Part shown: positions 30,816 to 43,300 of the stretch, in pieces | Numbering within the stretch: position 1 is the stretch's first letter | Layout: the number at the start of each line of letters is the position of its first letter | NCBI GenBank assembly: GCA_014773175.1 | Contig: VXCM01000069.1 | Coordinates: forward strand, 124,001-188,000 | Length of the DNA: 64,000 nt | Direction of reading: 5' to 3' | Origin: Lucifuga dentata | Taxonomy: Eukaryota; Chordata; Actinopteri; Ophidiiformes; Bythitidae | Position numbers and translations under genes: made by a program | Notes under the pieces: model-generated | What the model was told of the DNA's origin: nothing | What the model saw: only the letters and a program-made list of their open reading frames with translations | Databases searched by the model: none

Positions 30816-33800
30816 GGTGATAACTTACAAATGTGATCTGCAGTATATATTAGGGTTAAGATATTCCTAAGGGCCCTTAGGCCCTTAGGAATATCTAACC
30901 ATATTTAGATGCTAAGGGCCAAAGTGAGCTGATAGTGAAGTGATAAAAATAAATATAAAATAAAGATAAAAGATAAAGATAAAAATAATTAATGGTTTTC
31001 TTTACCTGGTTGAGGTAATAGTAGGTCTCAGCCCCTTGCAGATAGAAAGCCTGTTTCTGTTGTGAGGGAAGGCCTGCCAGCATCTCATAGAAGATATGAT
31101 AGTTCCTTTCATCTTTGGCCTGGAAGAGGAAACAACACATGTCGACATAATGCATACACAGTTGTGAACAGTTATGAAGTGCAGCTTAGGTTTGTGTATG
31201 TGTGACCTGGAAGACGATACGGGACTTCTCCAGTAGATACTGAGAGGTTATGGCACCACTGATCTCACCCCTAAAGAGAGAGAGAGATGGAGGGAAAAGA
31301 TGAAACAGGGTGTGTAAGATTACAGAAGAGGTGAAGTGAAATGAGAAGAGACCAAAAACTTTGCAGATTTATTTCATACTCACTCCTCCAGAAAGACCTC
31401 TATGTATTTCCCAAAGCGACTGGAATTATCATTCCGAACAGTTTTGGCATTTCCAAAAGATTCCAGGAGAGGAGCTGCCTCAAGTATCTGCACATGTGAA
31501 ATCATGCAGACATTAGATACAAAATCCTTTTTCTGCTTAGTGAAAGATATGATGAAAACAACTGACTTTTTAAAACCACTGAACAGACTACGTGGTTGTC
31601 AAAATTTCAACTTTGGTCAAAGGAAAGTTAAAAAAAAAACAAAAATCATGATGAAAAGCACAAAGGACAGGATTCAAAAAGCACAGCGCCAGACTTAACA
31701 TGTTGAAAAGGACAAATATTATCATGCAATAATATTCAAAGTTTCAAAGTTTTATTTGTCACGTGCAGCCATACAAGTACAGCAGTGAAATGCTTTTTCT
31801 GGTATGTTTTCCAACTGTGCTTCTTAATAAAAGTAAAATATATATAAGATAAAATAAAAACAACAAAAAATAAGGATAAGAATAGGCAATAAGAGCAAAA
31901 ATTGAGAATTAGAAGTATAAAAGATGTAGTCTATTCATAAATGACTGTTATCAGCATCTTTTAGTGTTTGCCTTGAAAAAGGCATTGTTAGTTCCTTATT
32001 AGTTCCTTAGTTCCTTATTTCCATTTTGGGGATTCATAAAACACACTGTCACATTTAAAATTAAGACCTGTGTCAGTCTGGTGGTAAATGCTATGAAATC
32101 TGTGCAGTGTTTTAAGCTGGTAAATTTCAATCTGGGCAACGTTTTAAAATGAAATTACCTCACATGTGTTAAAGATCAATAAATTTGATAGATAAGCCCA
32201 CTCAGCTGATCATTCGGTTTATTTGAATAGTGAGTTTTGATCGGATCTCTCACATATTCTAGTGGCACTGTGTCTCTTCCTCAAGCCTCATCCTCTGCAC
32301 TCTGCATCTCTCTGTCAGTCTCTCAAAATGTGCAGAATTAATGTTTCCTTTGCTTATTTAATGTGTCCCTTTGATACCAGAGCCACTATAAATCATAGCT
32401 CTTAAATATGAAGTGGCTCATTATCATGCAGATCTTCATTGGTCTTTACTTGTGACACATTTTACAACAACAGGACACTGGTGTGCTGTTTAATATGAGG
32501 GAAGCTTTATGAATGTGCTTAGGGTTAGTTAGTTATTTAATGTCACACACATCACAGCAAAACACAAAAACTTGCTACTCATATGAAGATGAGTTATAAA
32601 ACGTAAAGTACAAGTCATGCAGGGAGCCCCACTACCTCAATCTGCACCCAGCCAGCATGGACACAGAGACAAAAGACACAGAGACATTAGTCAGTCTTAA
32701 AAGACCTGCAACAGACAAAGACACCATGTGTTTGAGATCTGCGTGTCTGTGTGATGTGCTACCTGTTGAGCAATAATGTGTTTGTGGTGTATTGCTGCTA
32801 GGTAGCGAAGAACCAATTTGGTGGCCTCTGTTTTCCCAGAGCCGCTCTCCCCACTGAAACACAGTCACACACATGACGGAGAAAACACTCAGCATCTTAC
32901 TCAGTAATTGATATGAATCATTTTGATACGTGTACCATATATGCTCAAATATAAGCCGAGTTTTTATTACCAAATTTCACAAAGCAAGTTGGGGGGTTGT
33001 CTTATATGTGAGAAATTCACATTTGATGTCAGAGAACAAAATTTCCAGGGGTGGAAATACTACCAATTACCACTACCCATGAAAAATAGTTTAAATCATA
33101 CCTTAGAATGAGATATTTCCTGACTAAACATCTTATTCAGCACATTTTGCGGTGGCCAGTAAGCGATGTTGTGATTGGTCAAAGACAAAAGAATGGGCCA
33201 ATCAGAGATGACCTTATAAAAGTGCTGTTTCATATACCAGAATGGTACCGTTTGGTAGTCTCTTTCAACATCATGTTTGTGCTTTATAAGCAAGAAGCTT
33301 GAGGTAAGATACAACACAGAATGGAAACATCAACGATGATGGCACACGTTACACAGAGCAGGACTGGAATGAACTGTTTGGCAATTCAGACAAGAAGAGG
33401 AGTCTGGAAAAGTTAATGTCAGTTAATGTCAGTAATCAGCTGTTTACCCGTACTGGTAGGTGGATTATTTTCAGAAAATCACAGGAATACTATGACAATA
33501 CCCAGAAGAACAGGTATTTTGCTAAAGAAATAAATTGATGGAACAACATCAGGGGGTCGGCTTATACACAAGATCGGCTTGTGCTCGAATATGGTAAATT
33601 ACCAAAATACAAAAAANAAAAAAAAAAAACAAAAAAACCCCGCATAGTCCTTCTACATTTTATATTATGAAAGAGTTAGATTTCAGGTTGTGAATGTTCA
33701 GTAGGACAGTTCATGTGCTAAATGATCAAATGGAAACATCCATCTATTTTGATGGCAAAGTGGAAGCTAATACGGCCGAGACGTGAACATTATCGGTGCT

Positions 33801-33950
33801 TTGAGCGCCTCTACGGCTTTTAATAATCACTTAGAGCATCCATAATTTGATCCTTCTCACCTCCTAAGCTCATAGTGACTATGTGAGACCAGGATAATCT
33901 TGCATTAGGCATGGCCTCCATTCCACTTTTGCGTTAAATCATCTGTAACG

Positions 33951-34034
<84 letters not shown>

Positions 34035-34111
34035 AGTGTGAACCCATTACCACTGCAACAGCTCACCTCTAAATACCACTATTATGTAAGCTTGCCAAAG
34101 GGCAGTCAGTG

Positions 34112-34154
<43 letters not shown>

Positions 34155-34282
34155 TGTGTCAGTGGATGTTTAGGGGTACCTTAGGGGGTGTACTGTGACC
34201 AATAATGACCCAGTTTTTGGCTTACCAGACTGTGAGTTGAAACCTTATTCTGGAATGTGGTCATGCTTAGTGTCTCTATACC

Positions 34283-34322
<40 letters not shown>

Positions 34323-37300
34323 ACAGAACATGAGCTGCTCCTGGCCCAGACCTGACTGGGCTTTCCTTACAGGTGTCTCCTTCTGAATACAGTTAGAATG
34401 TTCCAGGTGTGTGTGAGTGCATGTGTGTACGTGTACATATATCTGTATTTCAGATTGTTTATGTATCTTTCAGAAAACATGCGAAAATGGGGGGGCATTT
34501 ACGTATATTTACATATCTGAGTGCACCTACGGCATTAGACATTACCATCTCTCTTTCTCTCTTTTTTCTGTGTGCACGTGTCTGTGTGTGTGCATGTGTG
34601 CTCCTCCATGAGATCAGCTTTGACACGGAGCATGGATGACACATGGATGGAGCACAAGAGGAGTGAGGGATACTGTATGTCTTAGGTTTTCTAGACAGTC
34701 ACCCACAGACAGAACCTCATGAATTTACAAACACAGATTCAAGTGGAGACGGAAACCTTCCAACAACCTTCATCACCGCAAGGTTAACTGTTACAAAACC
34801 TTTGGCGCTTAATAAGGCTATCCAAGACAAATAGAAATAACAATGTTTATGAAAAACCAGAAAGCAGAAACCCTTGGCAAAACTGAAAAATTGTCTTCAT
34901 TTGTAATTTTAGTACAGTTTGCATCAAATTACATACAGTAGACAATTATACTGATTGGTTCAGGGCAACTGTGATTTTTGGAAAACCTACATCCCATCTG
35001 CCAGTATTCGGGCTTTATAAAAATGGATGAATTGTGTAAGATTCCAAGAAATTCAGATCTGAGTTGCAGTCCTATAAATTTTAGCATGTTGCTGTAGCAC
35101 CACCTAGTGGCAAAATGCCAAGAAATTAGAGATTTGAGTTGATATCTGCACTTGCCATCTAAATTTTGGGTGCGATTTCACAATCAGGAGTGAGAGCACT
35201 TTATCTCAAATAGACCAACAACAGGGATTTTGCGACCGTAGGAAAATGTATATCAAAAAATAAATAACTTTTCAGGGTTATGGGATTTATTTTTGATGAA
35301 GATAGGATTAAATTTGAAGGAGGGGTGGTAAAAACTGTTTTGGAAAGAGGAGGAAATTGATGTAGCCAATACTGACGATTCATCTTGAATCAGGGAATCC
35401 AGGATGCCTCACAATTCCAAAAATGACTAGTGGAGGAACACCTCCAACTCCTCTCACATCCAACTCTCCCCACATTGTTTTTGGAGGAGCTGAAAGGAGG
35501 AGTAATTGGATGTAGGAGGAGTTTAAGGGGTCCTCAAGCCTGCCGCCAGACCCTTCTTCATTGTTCAGGAGCTATGAGCTAAAAAGACTGGTGAGACTCC
35601 TGTATTTAACTTCAATGCTTAGTCCATTTTAATAATTTATTCAGAGAAAGTGTTTAAAGGAGCATATCAATGATTTTGCTTTTTTGAGTGCAATACATAC
35701 AACTTGCAGATGAGGTTACATTACTGCCAACCATTTTCCAAGGCACAAAACTGGAGCAGTACATTTTAGATTGTTTTCTTACCTTCCAGTCTACCATTGG
35801 TTTCAATTAATTACAGTATGCCATAAAATCAACTCATAGAGGTTTGAAATGTGCTTGAGTTAGTAATCCATCAGTGAACACAATATCCATTCAATCCAAT
35901 ATCGAAGTAAATAAACCTAACTGATTCAATACAGGGCTACAGGGGAGAAAATATATTGTATTTCTCCACCAGGGAATGTAGTCCAGGAAAAGACGGTTTT
36001 TACCAAGAAATTAATCGTGTCTTCTGCAATCAATCATAGGTGTTAATAGGTGAAACATTGAATTTTAAANGCCACTTGAACATTTGATTTGAAAGATTCG
36101 GAACCTGACAAAATAACACTAAAAATAAAATATAGTTTTATATTTTGGAAAATGGTTGTCAAGTAACATAATATGTGTGCAGGTTGTATATATTGGGCTC
36201 AAACATGCAAAATCATTGATATGGTCCTTTAATATCAGCATATGAAAGAAGCTTTTCTTGTAAATTAGAGACATGCAGCTTCTTACCTGATTATTATGAC
36301 CTGGTTATGTTTGGCATCCATCATTTTGGAATAAGCAGCGTTTGCTATGGCAAACAAATGCCTGCAAGAGATGGAGAGGTTGCATCAAGATAAAAAAGTC
36401 CTTTAATTTTTTCAACTTCCTCTCATCCCTTCCTTCCTTTGCCAACTTCTTTCTTGTCTTCCTTTCTTCTTTCTTTTTCCTCCTTCCTCTATTTATTTGT
36501 TATTTTCCATTGACAAGTATTAAAGTAGAACATATCACATACTATACTTTTAATATTCATGATACAGTGAAACTCAGCTACCACAAACCAATTTATTGTG
36601 TTGTACTTTTAAATTATAATGTCACAGACATTTATAGCTTCAGCCTCTGACTTTTCTGTGCCTGGTTTAGAGAATAAATGATGCATGTGTGAAACTGGAT
36701 TTCAGATCAGAGAATGAACAAGACTTACGGAGGATTCTCTCCCAGAGTATGACCCTTGTACTGCAGCACCGTGTCCGTCCCATAGATGTTGTACATCTTG
36801 TAGGGGTTCACAGACACCAGAATGCTACCTATATATGTCTGAAAGAATGTATGAAACAGAAAGCAAAGTCAAGAAAGAGAAGGAAGGTGAAAAAGAGTGA
36901 ATAAAAATGGGGTAAAGTGTACAGGAAAGACATAAAATGACAAGACTGTGAAATACAAACAAACTGATTAGATGTATCTGGCATGATTTTGGTATGTGTT
37001 TTTCTGTTTTTCTCACAGTTTGGGATGCTCTATTCCTGTGCTTCTAACCATTCTTGTCACTGCTAGCTAGCTCCAATGCCAGTCTGGTGAGGGCTGTTGA
37101 CATCCACTTGCTACTCTTTGCTCGTGCAAGAGTTGAGCTTCACCAGGAGGGCTTCACATGTGGGAGGTTCATGCGAGAACCCTCATCCGGCACATGCAAC
37201 TAAGCTAGAGATACTGTAACCAGGGACTGTACCCTGGGTCTCCATGGTGGTAGATGACAAATTATACCCCTGTGCCATCGATGCGTCCAGTAGTATTTTC

Positions 37301-40300
37301 CTGATTGGTTGGTCATTTTGTTTTTTGAATGTTTCATACTTCTGGGATGTAGGTTTGTTTTGTGTTAAGTTATGTAAGTTTTATGATGAGCACACCTAAA
37401 AAAAATTCCTATCAACTCTCAACTGATATGGCAACAAAGTTTTGAATCTGGAATCTTCCATAATAGCTTTGAAGCTATAAGCATGTAGTGGTATAATATG
37501 CTATGCAGTTGGTTGCAAGGGATGCTATATGTAAGTGATGCTCTGATACTTACGTAAATAAGCTCCCTCTCAAACCTTTTCCTGAGGTTCAGCAGAACAG
37601 CTCCTTCATGCATCTCCCTGTACAGAGAAGCCAAACACATGTGCTGATGTTAGAGAAGCCTGCCCCTCTGGTGATTTGACAGACAACTGTAATGTAAAGA
37701 TGTATCATGGCTGCATGCTTGTTCTGTGCTGAATCTCAACCCGAACCTTCCTCACCCCTCAAGACTTTGCACCAGCTCCATCATCATGTTTTAGTCTTCT
37801 CCATCTTCTGCAGCTATATGCTATGTTTTGTAATTCCTACACTAAAATGGTTCAAACCAACTTGTCTTTTAGGTTCTGAATTTTCTTTCTCATTGAAACT
37901 CCAAATGAGCAGTTGCAGCATGCACAGAAATGTCTGCAAATTTGTGTGTGTGTTTTGTACTTACTCAAGTTGTGTCATATCTTCCACTCCATCTTCCTCC
38001 CGTTGCTCCCTGTAAGCCATGGTGGGAAGGCTTCTGATTGAGTACATCTAAAAACACACACATACTTGGGCTGAAGACATGATGCAAAGTACAGTACATA
38101 GCCCAGTACATAGGAGTTCAAACATGAATAGAGTACATGTGCACATATACATTCACGGATAGAGACATTTTTTTAAAAATATCTTTTGAATGATTAATTT
38201 CAGTTGTTAGTTCGTCTCCTGTTTGCTGTCCTCTCATGAAGAAAACATTTTTTTTTCTGCAGTTTGTCCTCATCTGTTCAAATTATGTATTCCTCTCTTT
38301 CATAAAACCATAAAGACATTGCCACATTATCTTAAAAATACTGCTCCCAAATGAAAATCCACTCCTGTCAGCTTTTGACCCTATCACTATATTAAACATA
38401 ATAATGCTTTATTTAGTGTGTAGTACTCAAATGTAGCTACTGTGCCTACTTAAAATGTGACATAATGTCTTATAATGCAGTAGTTTTTACCTTGTCATAC
38501 CAGTGCCCCTGTGGTTCCCCCTCCCTGCTGAGATTCCATTGCCCTGGTCCCAGCCCCTCATTTCCTTGTCCCATCAGGGCCTGGGGGTCTAGCAGCTCCC
38601 CATCTCCATACATGGACCACTTATTGAGGTTCTGCACTGTCCCATGAGGTAGAACCCTCTCTCCATCCCACAAGTCTACACCTTGCAGTCGCAAACCATC
38701 AACTCCAGGTCCATGTGCCCAGTGCTGCCCAGGCCCAGATCCCTGGACATTTGGTGCCCCTATAACATATGAGGAAGGTAAGCGGTAAGAGGCACCCCGG
38801 AGATGAGAGTTCTGTAGGGCGTTGGAGAGGTTCAACGAGCGAGGTTCTGGGGTGCTAGGAGCACCAAGACGTGCCATGATGTTACCATCAGGAAGACGGT
38901 ATTTTGCCTGACGAAGGTGTGGGTTTTTTGACAAAGCATTGGATAGGTCAAGGGTTCGAGTTGCAGAGGTACTTCGGGGACGTACCATCAGAGTTCCATC
39001 TGGCAAATGGTAAGTGGCAGATCGGACACTCGTGTTCCTTAGAGCATTAGAAAGGTCAAGAGAGTGTGACTCAGAGGCACCAGCAGAACCAGGATGCTTA
39101 AACAGCGATGTGCTCGAAAGTTTGTAGGAGGCACCACGGACATTGGTGTTTAGCATGGCACCAGAGAGGAGAGGCCCAGAGGGGGGAGCCTGGGCTTGTT
39201 TCTGTGAAAAAAAAGATGATGCTCCTGGGAGCTGGAATTTTGCCTTGCTTAGGTTACCTTTCAGCAAGGCACCGGAGAGCATAGGGGATGATTCTGCAGC
39301 ATTCTGCTTCTCTTCTCCTGGCAGGGATAAAATTGAGCCATCTGGTAATCGATAAGAGGCATTCCGAAGATTAGCAGTGAGAATAGCTGAGGAGAGCATA
39401 GGAGAGGAGGGGTTCACAGGGGATACAGGCTCATTCCTGGTAACCAAAGTTCCATCCGGCAATCTGTATGTAGCTTGACGTATACTAGTGTTTAACAAAG
39501 CAGACGAAAGCATAGGTGAGGAGGGGGATGGTACAGGAGTGGGTTCTGCCCTGGTTACCAGTGTGCCATCTGGAAGCCTGTATGTAGCTGTGCGTAGATT
39601 CTTGTTTAACAAAGCAGATGAAAGCATTGGTGAGGAGGGGGATGGTACAGGAGTGGGTTCTGCCCTGGTTGCCAGTGTACCATCTGGAAGCCTGTATGTA
39701 GCTGTGCGTAGATTCTTGTTTAACAAAGCAGATGAAAGCATTGGTGAGGAGGGGGATGGTACAGGAGTGGGTTCTGCCCTGGTTACCAGTGTACCATCTG
39801 GAAGCCTGTATGTAGCTGTACGTAGACTAGTGTTTAACAATGCAGATGACAGCATAGGTGATGAGGCTGAGGGTTCAGGTGTGGGCTCTGTCCTGGTTAC
39901 CAGTGAGCCATCTGGCAAACGATATGTGGCCTGTCTCAAACTGGGATTGAGCAAAGCAGATGACAGCATAGGGGAGGCAAAAGGGGGGGCTGAACTGGTG
40001 GTGGGTTCAGCAGGGCTTTCAGTTCTGGTGATAAATGAGCCATCAGGTAGTTGGTAGGTACCCAGGCTGGGATTCTGTAGGGCATTGGAAAGCATGGAAG
40101 GTGACAGCCTCCCATCACCAGTAACACCTCCTCCCCCATCAATGGGAACTCCAGGGACAGCAGGTGCCTGGGACATTGTCAAAGTGCCATCTGGAAGCCT
40201 GAACATGGATCCCTGGATTTGGGAGGTACGCAGATTGTCATGGAGGAGTGGGGAGGCTCCTCTGACTTGTTGTTGTGGTGTAGAAGGAGGCATTGGAGCA

Positions 40301-43300
40301 GCAGGAGACAAGGGGGAGAGAGGTTGCTGAAAGGGTGAGGCAAATGAGGCATTCTGTAGCTGGGGGGTAATCATGGAAGAGGACAGCTGTGGGGAAGATG
40401 GGACAGAGGGGAAAAGAGGATCAGCTGCCTCGTGAGGTGAGAGGACAGTAGTGTATAGGTTGGCATTACGTTGTAATGGAGATGAGTAGGAGGCACTGCG
40501 TAAGTGGGAGTTTTGATACAAAGCACTGGATAGAACAGGAGAGGAAAGTGGGCTGATGTACTGGTTCACTTGTCCCTCAGCTGATATTCCAAGCTGTCCA
40601 CCAGGTATGGGGGAAGGGCTTCTCTGTAGAGGTGAGGTGATGTTGATATTTTGCAAATGTGGATTCTGCAGTGCTCTTCCCAGAAGAGGTGATGAGGGGA
40701 CAGGTGATGGTGGGTTTTGGGGGTAAATGTCAGGCTGTGGAAGAGGGGAAGATGGCCTTTGTAATGGTGAAGCAGTGGGTTGAAGGTGAGAAGGAGGGAA
40801 AGGAACTCCTACAATCTGAGGGTTTTGTAAAGCATTTGCCAGTATCGGGGATGGCCCTGGCTCCATCATTGCATAGTCATACTGGGCGATACCCTGAGAT
40901 GGTGGGATAGTACCAGGAGGAAAACTGGGGGGAGGTATTGGGGGTTGAAAAGGCCCCATACTCATCTGGGAGCTCATAGCCCTGTTTGGTAAAGGGGAGG
41001 GAGGGTAAGAAAGATGGCGCATGGGTGAGGCTGAACGGGACAGCAGAGAGGAGTGACGCTGCAGTAGTGGAGAAGGAGGTAAACTCTGGAGCCTACGTAC
41101 TGATGATTGAGGAGAAAGGGGGCCACTGTGTTTCACAAATGACTGTGGAGAGGAAGGGGGCACTGGTGGAGGTCCTCTGAATGACTGCCTAGAGGGAAGA
41201 GAGGACTGGTTCCTGGGCATATGGACCAGAGGTTGCCCCCTTCCTACAGGCCTGTGGAAGCCCCCTTGGGGGCTACTGAGTCGATTAGACTCCCTTAATC
41301 CTGTGGGTCGGGACCCTGTCCTAGCTAACATGGGTGGCCCAGCTGCAGCCCCCATCTGTCCTGGGGTAGGGCCTGGGCCACTGTGGATAGAAGATCTGAA
41401 TGGGGCAACATGTTGAGTGACAGGAGGCCCATGTCTGCTGTGTCTGTGTAAGTAGGGATTAGCTGGAGAAGGTTTTACAGCACCCATGGGTACATGACTC
41501 CGACCTCCAGCACCACCTCTGAACCTACGAGAAGAGGAACGGGTNTGAATGCTCGAGGGGGTGATTGGGGTCTATCACCCAGAGAGGGATTCCACCTTTG
41601 TGGGGAGGGGCAAGGAGGAGAAGGTGAACGCATCATCCTGGATGTTTGCTTTTTACCTTCAGATAAACGAGGTCTGGTAGTTGGGAGAGGCACTGCATCT
41701 GGAGGGGGCTGCTGTCTGAAAGAGAGTCTTGGGGAAGGAGGAGGACTTGGTCTCCTCCTCCTAAATGATCCACGGGGTGAAGCTAGGGGGCTAGAAAGTG
41801 GGGAGTGGCGATTTATAGTTGATGGGACCCTGCCCAGCCCACCTCTCTTTCCTCTTGGACGGGGCGCCTGACCTCTAACTGACATCCCTCTTCTGGAGAG
41901 TGTTGGAGAAGCAGGAGGGCTGGGTGCTCTCTGCCTGTTCAGTGGGGAGGGTGGTCTTTGTCTTACCATTGAGGCCCGTTGGGAGAATCTTCTCCTAGGT
42001 AAGCGAGGGGAAAATTGGGGCTCTGGCTGGACGTCTGCCTGGAAGTCCATGTGATATGGTGAGGGACAGGGTGAGGGAGGGGCCAGTGGTCTGGGTGGGG
42101 ATCTTGGCCTCATTGATAGCTGTGGGGATGGAAGGGGGCTCATTCGTCTCACTGGCCTTGGTGAGGCCATTGGTGAATGCAGGGGTGTATGCATCAATGG
42201 AGGCATTTGTGGTTGTACTTGTGGCACCATTGGTGACATTTGCCTCCGCTGGAACATTCGTGGGTCTTGAGGGAAGGGAGAGTAGTACCCTGGGGAGGCA
42301 GGCAGAGGTGGAAGAGGAGACAGAGAGAAACGGCTGGTGGAAACAGATAGAGGAGGGCGAATNCGTGGGTCTTGAGGGAAGGGAGAGTAGTACCCTGGGG
42401 AGGCAGGCGGAGGTGGAAGAGGAGACAGAGAGAAACGGCTGGTGGAAACAGATAGAGGAGGGCGAATAGGCTGAGGGAATGGGAACTGTTCCTGTTGAAT
42501 GGTCATAGCTGGAGAAGGGATCTGTCTTGGAAGGGGCATTTGTTGTTGGTTTGTGATTATGGGGTACTGCGGTTGTGCAGGGTAGGTGGGGAGGGGCTGC
42601 TCATACTGTATATCTGACATCATATCCAAGTCATTGAGGGCAATAATGGGGGAAGCAGTGGCAAACACTGGAGAAGAGGGACGAGAAAGAAGAGGAGGTG
42701 GCAAAGTTTCCACCTCTAGTCTTTCTTTTCCAAATAGCCTAACCTGAGGCCTGGGGAACCTGAACTGCCCTGATGAAAATGGGTCAACGACAGGATAAGA
42801 CAGCTGCTGCTGTGTTATCTCAGCTGGATCCAGACCAGCATCCATATGGAAAGGTTGTTGATAGGGGTTATAAATAGCAGCAGGGTCTGCATATTCCAGC
42901 ATTGGGTCATTATATGGGCCAAAAGCATTATAAGCACCCATCATGTCATATGGATCTGACATCTCATAGTTATAACCCATCTGATAGTCAGCATAATCTC
43001 CATACAGATCAGCTTCATATGGATCGTAGAACCCATCCATGGTATTACCATAATAATCATATGGATCTGGCTCCATTGCATACAGCATTCCATCTTCACC
43101 ATAATAATAATCCATTTCTTCATCATCATAGAAGTCATCATACTCATCACCATAATAATCATAAGAGTAACCATAGTAATCCATTTCATCATCGTAGTAA
43201 AACTCATCATCATCATAAAAGTTACCGTAGTCATCATAGTAACCATATTCATCTTCCCACTCATCATCATCATCATCATCATAGTAATCCATTTCTTCCC

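Larger units (their letters stand above)
32854..36286 (-). other. myo15a intron, 3.4 kb, within motor
   Basis: Between coding exons 5 and 6. Contains the TACCATAT element, CA/CT repeats and a full MITE. A short sequence around gctgtagcaccacctagtgg (about 35.09 kb) recurs near 49.13 kb. Confidence 0.85.

Noticed and set aside
39488..40057. 189-codon open frame on the plus strand
   Set aside because: It lies opposite the 114-bp coding repeats of myo15a; the periodicity keeps stops out of the opposite frame. No independent gene evidence.
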